Assembly: GCF_900104175.1 (NCBI RefSeq)
Contig: NZ_FNIX01000022.1
Location: forward strand, 1-64,000
Source: Lentzea jiangxiensis
Lineage (GTDB): Bacteria; Actinomycetota; Actinomycetes; Mycobacteriales; Pseudonocardiaceae
Length of the DNA stretch: 64,000 nt
Direction of reading: 5' to 3'
Both the position numbers and the translations under genes were made by a program. Of this stretch, positions 44,199 to 53,048 are shown piece after piece (positions within the stretch are counted from its first letter, which is position 1; every line of letters starts with the position of its first letter). The notes beneath the pieces were generated by a model, which was not told where the DNA came from, ran no database searches, and saw only the letters and a program-made list of their open reading frames with translations.

Positions 44199-46274
44199 TC
44201 ACCGCGTCATCCCGAACCACGACCCGAACTCGCTCTCCAGCACGAGCCGGCCGAGCTTGCGGTACTCCTGGTGCACCGCCGTCATGACGTCGGTCATGGC
44301 TACCGGGCGGTCGGCGGCGGCGGCCAGGTAGGCCGCGGTCACCGCGCACGCCCTGATCGACCCGCCGGCGAGCTCGAAGCGCTCCGCGCAGAACGCCAGG
44401 TCCAGATCGCCGGCACGAGGCAACGCGGGGCCCAGGCAGCGGTCCCACAGCGCCAGTCGCTGCTCCGCGTCGGGCACCGGGAAGTCCGCGATCACGTCGA
44501 TCCGCCGGGTGAAGGCTTCGTCCACGTTGGACCGCAGGTTGGTGGTCAGCACCGCGATGCCGTCGAAGGACTCCATGCGCTGCAACAGGTAGGCCGACTC
44601 GACGTTGGCGTACCGGTCGTGCGCGCTCTGCACTTCCGACCGCTTGCCGAACACGGCGTCGGCCTCGTCGAACAGCAGGACCCCGTGCACGCCCGCGGCC
44701 TCGGTGAAGATCCGCTCCAGGTTCTTCTCCGTCTCGCCGACGTACTTGTCCACCACCGTGGACAGGTCCACCACGTACAGGTCCATGCCGATCTCGGCCG
44801 CCACGACCTCGGCGGACATGGTCTTGCCGGTGCCCGACTCACCCGCGAACAAAGCCACCACGCCCCGCCCGCGGCCACCGCCGGGGCGCATCCGCCACTC
44901 CCCCAGCACGCGCTCGCGATGCCGCGCCCGCACGACCAGCTCGGCGAGCTGGTTCCTGGTCTGCTCGGGCAGCACCACGTCGTCCCAGCCGACGGCCGGC
45001 ACGATCCTCCTGGTCAGGCGGTCCAGCCCGGCCCCGTTCTGCGCCCGCACCCCGGCGCGCACGTGGCGCAGCCCGATCGGCTCGCCCTCCACGGTGGCCA
45101 GGTGGCCTGCCACGGCCACCACCCGGTCGATCTCCTCGGAGCCGAGCCGGTAACCGGCCAGGCCCGGCAGGAACGCGGGTTCGCCGCCCAGCGCACGCGT
45201 CCACCACGAGGCCCGCTCCGCGAGTGGCGGCGACGCCACCGGCACCGACAGCACCGGCCGCGCGGTCCACCTCGGGTCCCAGTGCTGCCTGCTGTGCAGG
45301 ACCACCGGCACGTCACCCGCCAGCGCGACCAGCTCGCGCAGGACTCGCGTGCGCTCGGGCACCAGGAACTCCAGCGGGCCGAGCACGACGCCCGCGCCGC
45401 GCAGCCGGGCCTCGCGGACCACCGCGGCCAGGTCGGGGTGCTCCCGGTCGGCCAGCGCCGCCACGTCGAGCACCACCGCGCCCCGACCGGCCGCGGCCAG
45501 CGCGGCGACCGCCGTCGGGCCCACGTCGCCGCCGGCGTCGCGCAGGTGCACCGGGGTCACCCCGGAGCGCAGCCCTGCGCCGAGGCGACTGGGCAGCTCC
45601 GCCGCAGGTGCACCGGTCCGGGGCGCGATGCGCGCGAGCCCCGCGACCACCGGGTCTGGCACGTCGTCGCCGAGCAGGTGGGCCACCACCCGGTCAGGCA
45701 CGCGCAGCGCCTGGGACAGCGCGGGCGTGGCCGGGTCGTGCACCTCCACCAGACCTCCCGCGACCAGAGGCGCTGTGGCGGTGAAGCGGAACCGCCCCGG
45801 ACCCGCCAGGGGCACCCCGCACAACTGGAGCGCCAGGCCCACCGTCGCCCGGCGGCGCGTGACGTCGTCGTTGAGGTAGCCGTAAAGCCGCTCGAAGCGC
45901 GGGTCCACGTCGGGGGCCATGGCGACGAGCAGGAACTCCAGGTCGACCGGTGTCAGGCCGAAGTCGGCGGCCAGCCGGAGGAGCCGGGGCCCGGGGTCGG
46001 GCACGAGCGCGGCCAAGGCGTCCAGCTCGGGGTTGGGCTCGGGGACCTGGAGCTGCGGTTGCCGGGGTGCGGCCAGCACGTCCTGGACCGCCTCGGGGGT
46101 TAGGTACAGACCGCGGTAGGGATCGTCCGGCGCGGGATCGACGGCGCGGCGCGCCGCGACCGCCTGCCGCACCCGCCACTCGACCGCGCCCAGCCGTGCC
46201 CACAGGTAGACCAGGTCGGCGCTTTCCGGGGACACCGCCGTCCCCGCGTCCTGCCGCACGGCCACGCCGGTCAT
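44199..46274 (-). CDS. cis15: AAA+ ATPase of the injection system (Cis15)
   Basis: 691 residues. The start overlaps the DUF4255 stop (ATGA). An N-terminal winged-helix/lid-like region (LDALAALVPDPGPRLLRLAADFGLTPVDLEFLLVAMAPDVDPR) and an inactive-looking middle region are followed by the ATPase: Walker A AGESGTGKT (about 478-486), Walker B GVLLFDEADAVFGKR (about 530), sensor NLRSNVDEAFTRRIDV. This is the Pvc15/Afp15-type ATPase needed for particle assembly or cargo loading. Confidence 0.92.
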   Translation of the reverse strand: MTGVAVRQDAGTAVSPESADLVYLWARLGAVEWRVRQAVAARRAVDPAPDDPYRGLYLTPEAVQDVLAAPRQPQLQVPEPNPELDALAALVPDPGPRLLRLAADFGLTPVDLEFLLVAMAPDVDPRFERLYGYLNDDVTRRRATVGLALQLCGVPLAGPGRFRFTATAPLVAGGLVEVHDPATPALSQALRVPDRVVAHLLGDDVPDPVVAGLARIAPRTGAPAAELPSRLGAGLRSGVTPVHLRDAGGDVGPTAVAALAAAGRGAVVLDVAALADREHPDLAAVVREARLRGAGVVLGPLEFLVPERTRVLRELVALAGDVPVVLHSRQHWDPRWTARPVLSVPVASPPLAERASWWTRALGGEPAFLPGLAGYRLGSEEIDRVVAVAGHLATVEGEPIGLRHVRAGVRAQNGAGLDRLTRRIVPAVGWDDVVLPEQTRNQLAELVVRARHRERVLGEWRMRPGGGRGRGVVALFAGESGTGKTMSAEVVAAEIGMDLYVVDLSTVVDKYVGETEKNLERIFTEAAGVHGVLLFDEADAVFGKRSEVQSAHDRYANVESAYLLQRMESFDGIAVLTTNLRSNVDEAFTRRIDVIADFPVPDAEQRLALWDRCLGPALPRAGDLDLAFCAERFELAGGSIRACAVTAAYLAAAADRPVAMTDVMTAVHQEYRKLGRLVLESEFGSWFGMTR

Positions 46275-46966
46275 CGGATCGCCCCTCCGCGTCGCCGCCG
46301 CGGACCCGGTACCGGCTTGGGCCTGGTCGCCGCGAAGCCGTCGCCGTCGGCGGTGGCCGGCCCCTCGTAGCGCAACCGGCGTGAGCGCTCGCCGGACTGC
46401 GCCGCCGTCTCCAGCACCACGCCCTCGGTGACCGGCGGTCCGGCCTGGGTCCACTCGCCCGCCAACGGCGCGATGACCTTCAGGTCGATGGACGGCTTCA
46501 GCTCGCCGCCCAGCGCCGACCACATCTCCGAGGTCGCCCGCCCGTCCGGCGGCTGGGCCGAGTTCAGGACGACCCCCAGGCCCAGCTCCGCCAGCGTCCC
46601 GGTCAGCCACTCGTTGGCCATCCGCTCGACGCGCACCAGAGATGCCAGCACCTCCGACAGCAGCCGGTGCTCGTCCTGCGGCCTGTTGGTCCACGCCGTG
46701 ACCAGGTAGGCCAGTTCGAACCACCGCGCGGGGCCGCGCCAGCCGATCAGCACGCCCTCGTCGTCGTAGCTCTCGACGCCACCCGCGTGGCGGCGCATCA
46801 CGTCCTCGCGGATGTCGTGCAGGAACACGTTGACAGTCGGGGCGTTGCGCCGCGCGGCCCAGTCCTTGGTCGGCGCGTCGAACGACAGCTCACCCCCGCC
46901 GCCGGGCACACCGGCGGCGGTCAGCATCCGCCGGATAGCCTCGTCCACCTCGTGGATCACGGGCAC
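46271..46966 (-). CDS. cis16: DUF4255 cap/terminator protein (Cis16)
   Basis: 231 residues of the Pvc16_N/DUF4255 family: MPVIHEVDEAIRRMLTAAGV, PTVNVFLHDIREDVMRRHAG, RWFELAYLVTAWTNRPQDEHRLLSEVL. It terminates tube and sheath growth at the distal end of the particle. The C-terminal 40 residues are basic and Pro/Arg-rich (PKPVPGPRRRRGGAIR). It is 19 bases downstream of the PD40 gene and overlaps the ATPase gene. Confidence 0.92.
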   Translation of the reverse strand: MPVIHEVDEAIRRMLTAAGVPGGGGELSFDAPTKDWAARRNAPTVNVFLHDIREDVMRRHAGGVESYDDEGVLIGWRGPARWFELAYLVTAWTNRPQDEHRLLSEVLASLVRVERMANEWLTGTLAELGLGVVLNSAQPPDGRATSEMWSALGGELKPSIDLKVIAPLAGEWTQAGPPVTEGVVLETAAQSGERSRRLRYEGPATADGDGFAATRPKPVPGPRRRRGGAIR

Positions 46967-46985
46967 CTCCTCCTCGTCGCCGGGT

Positions 46986-49900
46986 TCATCTGCGCGCCAC
47001 CATGTCCGGTGGCCCGATGGACCCCGCCACGACCAGGAACGGCGTGGTGACGGGGCGGAAGCCGGGGCCGGTCGCGGTGATCGTGCGAGGCCCGGTCTGG
47101 TCCTTGGTCAGGATCAGCAGTTGCGCGGTGAACCGGCCGTCCGCGCGCGGGAGCGTCGGCGCGGCGGAGGCGGTGATGCCGGGCGTCCAGGTCAGCCGGA
47201 CCGGGACGCCGGGCGGGAAGTCCACGCCGCGCACCGACGTGACGAACCCCGGCTCGCCGATCGGCGGCACGGCCACGATCCTCGGCTGGAGCACCGTCAT
47301 CGGTGCGGCCGCGGTGTTGTCGTCCGGGGTTGCGTCGGTGCCGGTGGTCCGCAGCACGCCGCGCACCTCGGTCCGCACCGCCGCGGTGGGCGCGAGCACC
47401 ACCTGCACGACCTGGGTGGTGCCCACCGGGAGGTCGGGCAGCACGCAGCTGGTCGGCGCGCATCCCGGCGGCAGTGCCGCGACCGGCACCTGTGCGGGCA
47501 GCAGGAAGTCCAGCCGCAGCCCGGTCGCCAGGGAACCGCCGGCGTTGCGCACGGTGTAGGTCACCACCGCCCGGCCGCCCACGTAGGACGGGTTGGGCTG
47601 CACCGTGACTGCCAGCGCGGGGCCGGCCGGCGAAACGGGCGGGGGCGGGGGCAGCACGGTCGGTGTGGTCGTGGTGGTGGTGGTGGTGGTGGTGGTGGTG
47701 GGCAGCTCGCCGACGGTCAGCACGGTGTTGTCCGCGTTGTCCGACGGCAGTGCGTCGAGCACCGCGCCGGCCACCGACCAGTCCAGCCGGTGCGCCCCCG
47801 GTACCACGCCCACCACGTCGGCCACGACCTCGACCGACGTGCCCGCGGCCACCACGCCGAGGTCGCACCGCAGCTCCTCGGCCGCGCACGTTCCGCCCGA
47901 GGTGCGCAGCCCGGCCAGCCGCAGCCCGGTGGGCACGGCCACGGTCAACGCGGTGCCCGGCGAGGTCGCCGGACCGCGGTTGAGCACGGTCACCGGGATC
48001 GAGGCGGTCCGGTCCACGTCGACCGACGCCGCAGTCGGTGCGTCCACCACGAGGTCGACCGACTGCTGCCAGGTGGGTTCCTTCTGCCTGCCGGGGAGGT
48101 GGGTGGCGATCCGGTGCAGGGTCCTGGTGCCGGGGTCGAGCACGGCCAGCTCCTCCGGTGACCGGGCGTCACCGGCCCGCCGGGCGGTCAGCGCGATCCG
48201 GCCGTCCGGCGCGTAGGCGGCGTCGCGCGGCTGGAACGGACCGGCCGGGGTGGTCACCGGCGCGGCGCACGAGCCGGCGCCGAGCAACACCTCGCAGCGC
48301 AGGCCGGGCAGCCGCACGCGCAGCAGGCCGTCGGACTCGCGGTTGAACACCAGCTCGCCGCCGTCCGGGCTGAACGCCGGGCTGTCATCGGTCACCGGGC
48401 AGTCGCTGCCGCACACCAGCGCGCTCAGGTCGCGCTGCTGGTCCAGCGCCCCGGCGCGCGCGGTCCAGATGTGGTTGTCGCGGACCTCGCCGGTGGGTCC
48501 GTCGCTGATGATGCCGCGGGTGAACGCGAGCGTGGTCCCGTCGGGCGACCACGCCGGCTGGGTGTCCTCCTGGTCCGAGACCTCGGGCGGAGGTCGCAGC
48601 ACACCGGCCACGGCGCCCGTGGCGGCTTCGACGACCACGACCCGGCTCTGCCCGCCGTTCGGCCGCACCCCGCCGGGAGAGCGTCGCGCGAAGGCGATGA
48701 ACCGGCCGTCAGGCGAGAAGCCCGCGTCGAACTCCCAGTCGCCGGGCTGCCGGTCGGCGACGGGCACGCGGCGCGGGTTGCCCCCGTCCGCGTCGACCAG
48801 CCACAGGCGCTGCACCCGCAGGCCGCCCTCGTCCTCGAACCGGCTCAGCAGGATCTGCCGCCCGTCCGGCGAGTACGACTGGCGGGTAGCCCACGGGTCG
48901 AACCCGGCTCGCGGCCGGAACAGCAGGTTGGGGTCGTTGACCGCCTCGGGGTCCTCGCGCAGCACCGTCACGCCGAGGTCGCGCGGGTCGGAGCCGTCGG
49001 GGCGGACGTCTTGGAGGGTGGCGGTGAACCAGGTCGGGGCGCTGGTGCGGGAGACCAGCAGTTTCGGCGGGGAGCCGTCGGCCAGCCAGCTCGGCGAACT
49101 CAGGTGCCGGTTCTCGCCCAGCAGCAGGTCCGGCGGTGCGGTGAGCGGCAGGCCCGGGGCCGTGTCGGCGCGGTAGACCTTCACCGCGTTCGGGTCGGCC
49201 GGGCAGGTGCAGACCTGGTTCAGGCTCAGGAACAACAGGCGCGAACCGTCGGGCAGCCACGCGGGCCAGTGACCGCGCCACGCGGCCTGGTCGCCGCCCA
49301 GCAACGGGGTGCCGACGCCGGTGCCGGTCAGCACCCGCACCTGCGGCACGTCGCCTGTCCACAGCGTGTAGGCGATGCGACCGTCGACCGGGTTCCACGC
49401 GGGCTCACCCGCATCGCCGCTCGGCTCGTTCGTCACCCTGGTGACCGCTCCACCCGCCACCGGCATCCGGTAGATCTCCCGGCCGCCGTCGCGGTCGCCG
49501 GAGAAGGCGACCTCTGTGCCGTCCGGGGAGAACGCGGGCCACGCCTCGTCCGCGCCGGTGCCGGTCAGCTGCCGCGGCTCGCCGCCGCCCACGCCGACCA
49601 GCCACAGGTCGCCGCGCGAGCCGAACACCACAGACCGCAGGTCGGGCGACAACTGCGGGTGCGCCGCGTCGTGGCCCCTGGTCAGCTGGCGCACCCCGCC
49701 GCCGGCGTCGCGCAGGTACACCTGCGGTCGGAGTTCGTCGCGCAGGCTGGTGAACACCACCAGGCCGCCGCGCGCGGACACGTGGTCGTCGAAGTGGGTG
49801 GGCCCCTCGCCCAGCAGAGGTGTGGTCGGGCCGAGCCGGTCCGGCTGCGGGTCGACCGCGTAGCCGAGGCTGCGGTGCTCGGTGCCCGCGAAGGCGATGC

Positions 49901-50036
49901 GGCCGGTCACCGGCTCCCCCGGCTGGGCATTCGCCTCCGTCACGCCGGTGATGTCACGCATCACCACGGTCACCCCGCACGCCATCACGACCGCCGCGAG
50001 CGCGGCGAGGGTGCGGGTACGCGCCCTTCTGGACAA
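46986..50036 (-). CDS. Secreted PD40 beta-propeller with CARDB/DUF11-like domains
   Basis: 1016 residues from a TTG at 50036, 4 bases after GGAGGTGG. Signal or anchor LAALAAVVMACGVTVVM (about 10-28). About residues 50-600 contain repeated TolB/PD40 blades (ISPDLRSVVFGSRGDLWLV, AFSPDGTEVAFSGDRDGGREIY, SYSPDGRQILLSRFED, AWSPDGTTLAFTRG). Then two CARDB/DUF11-like beta-sandwich repeats separated by a Thr-rich linker (TTTTTTTTTTTTPTVLPPPPP, about residues 776-796), and an IPT/E-set-like final domain. First gene of the cap/ATPase/effector operon. Large exported proteins of this kind recur in actinobacterial eCIS loci; role unknown, possibly wall attachment. Confidence 0.85.
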   Translation of the reverse strand: MSRRARTRTLAALAAVVMACGVTVVMRDITGVTEANAQPGEPVTGRIAFAGTEHRSLGYAVDPQPDRLGPTTPLLGEGPTHFDDHVSARGGLVVFTSLRDELRPQVYLRDAGGGVRQLTRGHDAAHPQLSPDLRSVVFGSRGDLWLVGVGGGEPRQLTGTGADEAWPAFSPDGTEVAFSGDRDGGREIYRMPVAGGAVTRVTNEPSGDAGEPAWNPVDGRIAYTLWTGDVPQVRVLTGTGVGTPLLGGDQAAWRGHWPAWLPDGSRLLFLSLNQVCTCPADPNAVKVYRADTAPGLPLTAPPDLLLGENRHLSSPSWLADGSPPKLLVSRTSAPTWFTATLQDVRPDGSDPRDLGVTVLREDPEAVNDPNLLFRPRAGFDPWATRQSYSPDGRQILLSRFEDEGGLRVQRLWLVDADGGNPRRVPVADRQPGDWEFDAGFSPDGRFIAFARRSPGGVRPNGGQSRVVVVEAATGAVAGVLRPPPEVSDQEDTQPAWSPDGTTLAFTRGIISDGPTGEVRDNHIWTARAGALDQQRDLSALVCGSDCPVTDDSPAFSPDGGELVFNRESDGLLRVRLPGLRCEVLLGAGSCAAPVTTPAGPFQPRDAAYAPDGRIALTARRAGDARSPEELAVLDPGTRTLHRIATHLPGRQKEPTWQQSVDLVVDAPTAASVDVDRTASIPVTVLNRGPATSPGTALTVAVPTGLRLAGLRTSGGTCAAEELRCDLGVVAAGTSVEVVADVVGVVPGAHRLDWSVAGAVLDALPSDNADNTVLTVGELPTTTTTTTTTTTTPTVLPPPPPVSPAGPALAVTVQPNPSYVGGRAVVTYTVRNAGGSLATGLRLDFLLPAQVPVAALPPGCAPTSCVLPDLPVGTTQVVQVVLAPTAAVRTEVRGVLRTTGTDATPDDNTAAAPMTVLQPRIVAVPPIGEPGFVTSVRGVDFPPGVPVRLTWTPGITASAAPTLPRADGRFTAQLLILTKDQTGPRTITATGPGFRPVTTPFLVVAGSIGPPDMVARR
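47664..47702. repeat. Trinucleotide (GTG)n microsatellite
   Basis: An almost pure run of GTG triplets encodes the Thr-rich linker of the PD40 protein on the opposite strand. Slippage would change linker length without a frameshift. Confidence 0.9.
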
Positions 50037-50166
50037 GGTTCCACCTCCGGTCACGGACCTGTCGCAGGCGATCATCGCCGCGTGCGGCGCACGCCGGGGA
50101 GGTCCGGTCGGGCACGATCGGGGACGACCCGTGGGCCGTTCGGGCAAAGAGGGTCCGGGACAGCGC

Positions 50167-50790
50167 TCAGATGAGGCCGTGGCGCATCACGTAACCCACC
50201 GCGTGGGCCCGGTTGCGCAGCTGGAGGCGAGTGGTCACCTCGTGCAGCACGTTCTTCACGGTGCGCTCGGAGAACGACATCCGCGTCGCGATCTCGGCGG
50301 TGTCACAGCCCTCGGAGATCAGCCGCAGCATGTCCGCCTCCCGAGTGGTCAAAGTGGACAGTGTCGGTCCGTTCGGGTCGAGCACGCTGCGCTGCAACCG
50401 GCCGACGTGGTCCATCAGCCGGCGCACCAGGTCGCCCGGCAGCACCGCCTCGCCCCTGTGCAGTGCGACCGCCGTGGCCACCAGGCGGTCCTGGTCGGCC
50501 TCCGCACGGCGGACCACCGCCGCCACCCCGCAGTCGATGGTGGTCTGCAGCGCGTCCTGGTCGAAGCGGCCGACCACGACACCGGTGCGCGTGCCCGACG
50601 AGCGCCGCAACCGCCGCAGCAGCGCCGCGGCCGCCTCGTCCACCACGTCCACCACGACCAGCGCCACCGCCGCGCGCTCGCGGTCGCCCTGGTCGAGCAC
50701 CTCCACCTCCGGACGCGGGCGCAACTGGTGCGTGACACCCGTGCGCAGGACCGGGTCCTCGGCGTACACCGCGACCGGGATCCTCGTCAT
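50167..50790 (-). CDS. LuxR-family regulator adjoining the injection-system operon
   Basis: 207 residues, ATG with GGGGAGG upstream. Receiver-like N-terminus (VYAEDPVLRTGVTHQL and LVVVDVVDE, retaining acidic residues) and a GerE helix-turn-helix (TREADMLRLISEGCDTAEI, SERTVKNVLHEV, LQLRNRAHAVGYVMRHGLI). It is closely similar to the regulator at 27036. It lies 130 bases upstream of the PD40 gene on the same strand and divergent from the membrane-protein gene at 50960. A role controlling one or both is inferred. Confidence 0.88.
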   Translation of the reverse strand: MTRIPVAVYAEDPVLRTGVTHQLRPRPEVEVLDQGDRERAAVALVVVDVVDEAAAALLRRLRRSSGTRTGVVVGRFDQDALQTTIDCGVAAVVRRAEADQDRLVATAVALHRGEAVLPGDLVRRLMDHVGRLQRSVLDPNGPTLSTLTTREADMLRLISEGCDTAEIATRMSFSERTVKNVLHEVTTRLQLRNRAHAVGYVMRHGLI

Positions 50791-50959
50791 GACAGCCTCC
50801 CCTGGCGAGAACCGGACCGCCTCGGCAGTCCTCGTACCGCAATCCTGCGCACCCGAGCCGGGCGCGGGTGGGCACGGGGGCCGTCAGTGCACTTGCTTGC
50901 TCCCGATGTGCCCTTTTCTCCCTGCCTCAACGGGTTCCGGCCTGCCTACCGTTCGACCG

Positions 50960-52255
50960 GTGACCACAACGACCGAATTCGGTCTCCCGACCGTGGTAGT
51001 CACGCCCGGTTCGGAGGCGAGCACAAAGCTGACGGTGCGCAACGACAGCGACATAGTCGAGGCGTACGAGTTCGAGGTGGTGGGCGAGTGCGCACCGTGG
51101 ACCTCCGTCGAGCCGGCGCGGCTCTCGCTGTACCCCGGCACGTCCGAGCAGGTGACCGTCCTGCTGCGACCGCCGAGGTCGCCGGACGTGCGCGCGGGCG
51201 AGATACCGCTGGGCGTGCGCGTGCTGCCGGCGGAGCGACCGGAGTCGGTGACGGTCTCCGAGACCACGGTCGTCGTCGAGCCGTTCCTCCAGCAGCACGC
51301 CGAGCTGGTGCCCGAGCGCCGCCGCGCCTGGCGCAGCGCGCGATTCCACGTCCAGCTCCACAACGACGGCAACACCCCGATCGCGGTGGCCCTGGTCGCG
51401 GCCGAGGCCGACGACCAGCTCCGCGTCACCGTTCCGGCGGAGCCCACGGCCGTGGACCCCGGGACGCGGGTGGAGCTGCCGGTGCGGGCGCGCGTCGGCA
51501 AGGTGCTGTGGTTCGGTTCTCCGCTGCCCTGGCCGGTGCGGCTGACCACGACCTCCTCCTCCGGCGCCGCAGTGCCTCCCGCGTCTGGTGAGGCCGCGCA
51601 GACCGAGGAGCTGGAGGGTGAACTGCTCCAGCTCCCGGTGTTCCCCAAGTGGCTGCTGGCGCTGCTCGCACTGCTGCTGGCGCTGCTGCTCGCATGGCTG
51701 CTGCTGGTACGTCCCGCGGTGCAGAGCGCGGCCAGAGAGGCCACCGACGGCCGAGCCGAGGAACTGGTGGAGGTCGGCAAGCAGCAGGCCGCCGCTGCCC
51801 AGGACCAGCCGGCGCAGGAGCGGCAACCGGGCGGCGACCAGCCTCCGAGCGGTCAGCAGCAGGGGCAGCCGGGCCAGCGCGACGCCGGTGGCGGCGAGCA
51901 GAGCTCCAGCACCATCGAAGTCCGCACCAACACCGGCGGCCAGGGCGCCGGCAGCTACGTCGTGCCCGCGGGGAAGGTCTTCCGCATCACCGACCTCGTG
52001 CTGGCCAACCACCAGGGCGACGAGGGCGTGCTGACCATCGCCTTCGGCGAACGCACGGTGACCACCATCGCGCTGGAGACCTTCCGCAACCAGGACTACC
52101 ACTGGGTGACGCCGATCGACGTGCCGGAGAACAGCACGGTGAGCGCGACCGTCACCTGCGCCCGGCCCGGCACCCCGGCCAGCGGCCGGCAGGCGCCGAA
52201 CTGCCTGCAGCTGCTCAACGTCAGCGGCGCGCTCGCGGACATGCCGCAGGGGTGA
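50960..52255 (+). CDS. Membrane protein with Ig-like domains flanking one TM helix
   Basis: 431 residues, GTG start. N-terminal two beta-sandwich domains of the NPCBM/CARDB-associated type (LTVRNDSDIVEAYEFEVVGE, PWTSVEPARLSLYPGTSEQV, FHVQLHNDGNTPIAVALVA). Then one long Leu/Ala TM helix (WLLALLALLLALLLAWLLLV, about residues 233-252), a Gln-rich linker, and a C-terminal beta-domain (SYVVPAGKVFRITDLVLANHQGDEGVL). Without an N-terminal signal the first half is probably cytoplasmic and the C-terminus outside. It could dock the particle to the membrane. Related proteins occur in actinobacterial eCIS loci. Confidence 0.78.
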   Translation: MTTTTEFGLPTVVVTPGSEASTKLTVRNDSDIVEAYEFEVVGECAPWTSVEPARLSLYPGTSEQVTVLLRPPRSPDVRAGEIPLGVRVLPAERPESVTVSETTVVVEPFLQQHAELVPERRRAWRSARFHVQLHNDGNTPIAVALVAAEADDQLRVTVPAEPTAVDPGTRVELPVRARVGKVLWFGSPLPWPVRLTTTSSSGAAVPPASGEAAQTEELEGELLQLPVFPKWLLALLALLLALLLAWLLLVRPAVQSAAREATDGRAEELVEVGKQQAAAAQDQPAQERQPGGDQPPSGQQQGQPGQRDAGGGEQSSSTIEVRTNTGGQGAGSYVVPAGKVFRITDLVLANHQGDEGVLTIAFGERTVTTIALETFRNQDYHWVTPIDVPENSTVSATVTCARPGTPASGRQAPNCLQLLNVSGALADMPQG

Positions 52256-52304
52256 CCGGTTTGTGACGGCGAGATGGTCACGGCGTACCGGTACGCACTC
52301 GATC

Positions 52305-52337
52305 CGACCGCAGGGCCGGCAAGCGGCCCTGCGGTCG
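52305..52337. terminator. Bidirectional hairpin between convergent genes
   Basis: A perfect 13-bp stem (CGACCGCAGGGCC with GGCCCTGCGGTCG) and a 7-base loop, 50 bases after the gene ending at 52255 and 92 bases from the convergent gene ending at 52429. It is a typical bidirectional terminator, though without a strong T-run. Confidence 0.75.
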
Positions 52338-52428
52338 CGTTGTGGTGGGCCGACCTGCGCGCTCAGCCGGCGCTCCGCGCCGACTGCCTGAACACGCTCA
52401 CATCCACCGGCACCTCGGGTGCCGGCAG

Positions 52429-52677
52429 TCAGTCGCGGCGGCGGTTCCACTCGTCCAGCAGCGTGTCGATCCAGGCGCCGAGCAGGTCGGCCACGTCGCG
52501 GTCACCGCACAGCAGGTGGTGCCGCAACTCCGCGCCCGCGGCCGCCAGTTCGACGCACAGGTCGAGCTTGCCCAGCTCCAGCCGGCCGAGGTCGGGCTCG
52601 GTGACGGGCGGTCCGGACGCAGCCGTGCCCTGGCCCGCCGGCTCCAACTCCGGTGCACCCGGTCCCGACGAGGTCAT
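52429..52677 (-). CDS. 82-residue helical protein, unknown
   Basis: ATG overlaps the upstream stop (ATGA). The N-terminal 28 residues are Pro/Gly/Ala-rich and probably disordered. The rest is a helix pair: LGRLELGKLDLCVELAAAGAEL and GDRDVADLLGAWIDTLLDEWNRRRD. No family recognised. Coupling to the next upstream gene suggests the two products interact. Vicinity of the injection system makes a role in it plausible. Confidence 0.7.
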   Translation of the reverse strand: MTSSGPGAPELEPAGQGTAASGPPVTEPDLGRLELGKLDLCVELAAAGAELRHHLLCGDRDVADLLGAWIDTLLDEWNRRRD

Positions 52678-53048
52678 CTCGAACCTCCGGCGTTGCGCCC
52701 CGCGATCCGCAGGGCCTCGATGTACTTGGGCAGCTCGACCAGCGCCCGTTCCCAGTTGTCGGAGTTCAGCTGCCCGGCGAACACCGCGTCGACCACGAGC
52801 CGGTCCACGTGCGGCGCGACGTGGTCCCCGGACGCGTCGCGCAGCTTGCGCGACAGCTCCAGCTTGCGCAGCCGCGCCCGCACCTCGTCCAGGGTCCGCT
52901 CCAGCTCGCCGATCACACCCTGCGCCTGGGCGGGTTCCAGGACCAGCCACCCGCGCCGGGCCAGCTGGAGGAACAGGTCGCCCGCGAACTGCTCCGGAGA
53001 GGAGGCGCGGCCCGGGTCACCCGTCTCGCCGTCGGACCGCACGTCCAT
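52674..53048 (-). CDS. 124-residue helical protein, unknown
   Basis: Contains EQFAGDLFLQLARRGWLVLEPAQ, a coiled-coil-like segment (QGVIGELERTLDEVRARLRKLELSRKLRD, about 44-72), and DRLVVDAVFAGQLNSDNWERALVELPKYIEALRIA. A cytoplasmic helical protein without a signal. First of a two-gene operon with the 82-residue protein and adjoining the injection-system locus. Function unknown. Confidence 0.7.
   Translation of the reverse strand: MDVRSDGETGDPGRASSPEQFAGDLFLQLARRGWLVLEPAQAQGVIGELERTLDEVRARLRKLELSRKLRDASGDHVAPHVDRLVVDAVFAGQLNSDNWERALVELPKYIEALRIAGRNAGGSR

Noticed and set aside
42011-46103. Plus-strand ORFs of over 700 codons opposite the effector and ATPase genes
   Set aside because: Antisense to genes with catalytic motifs; composition typical of shadow frames.
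47664-47702. Possible CRISPR or iteron-like repeat
   Set aside because: It is a simple GTG trinucleotide run inside a coding region, with no spacers.
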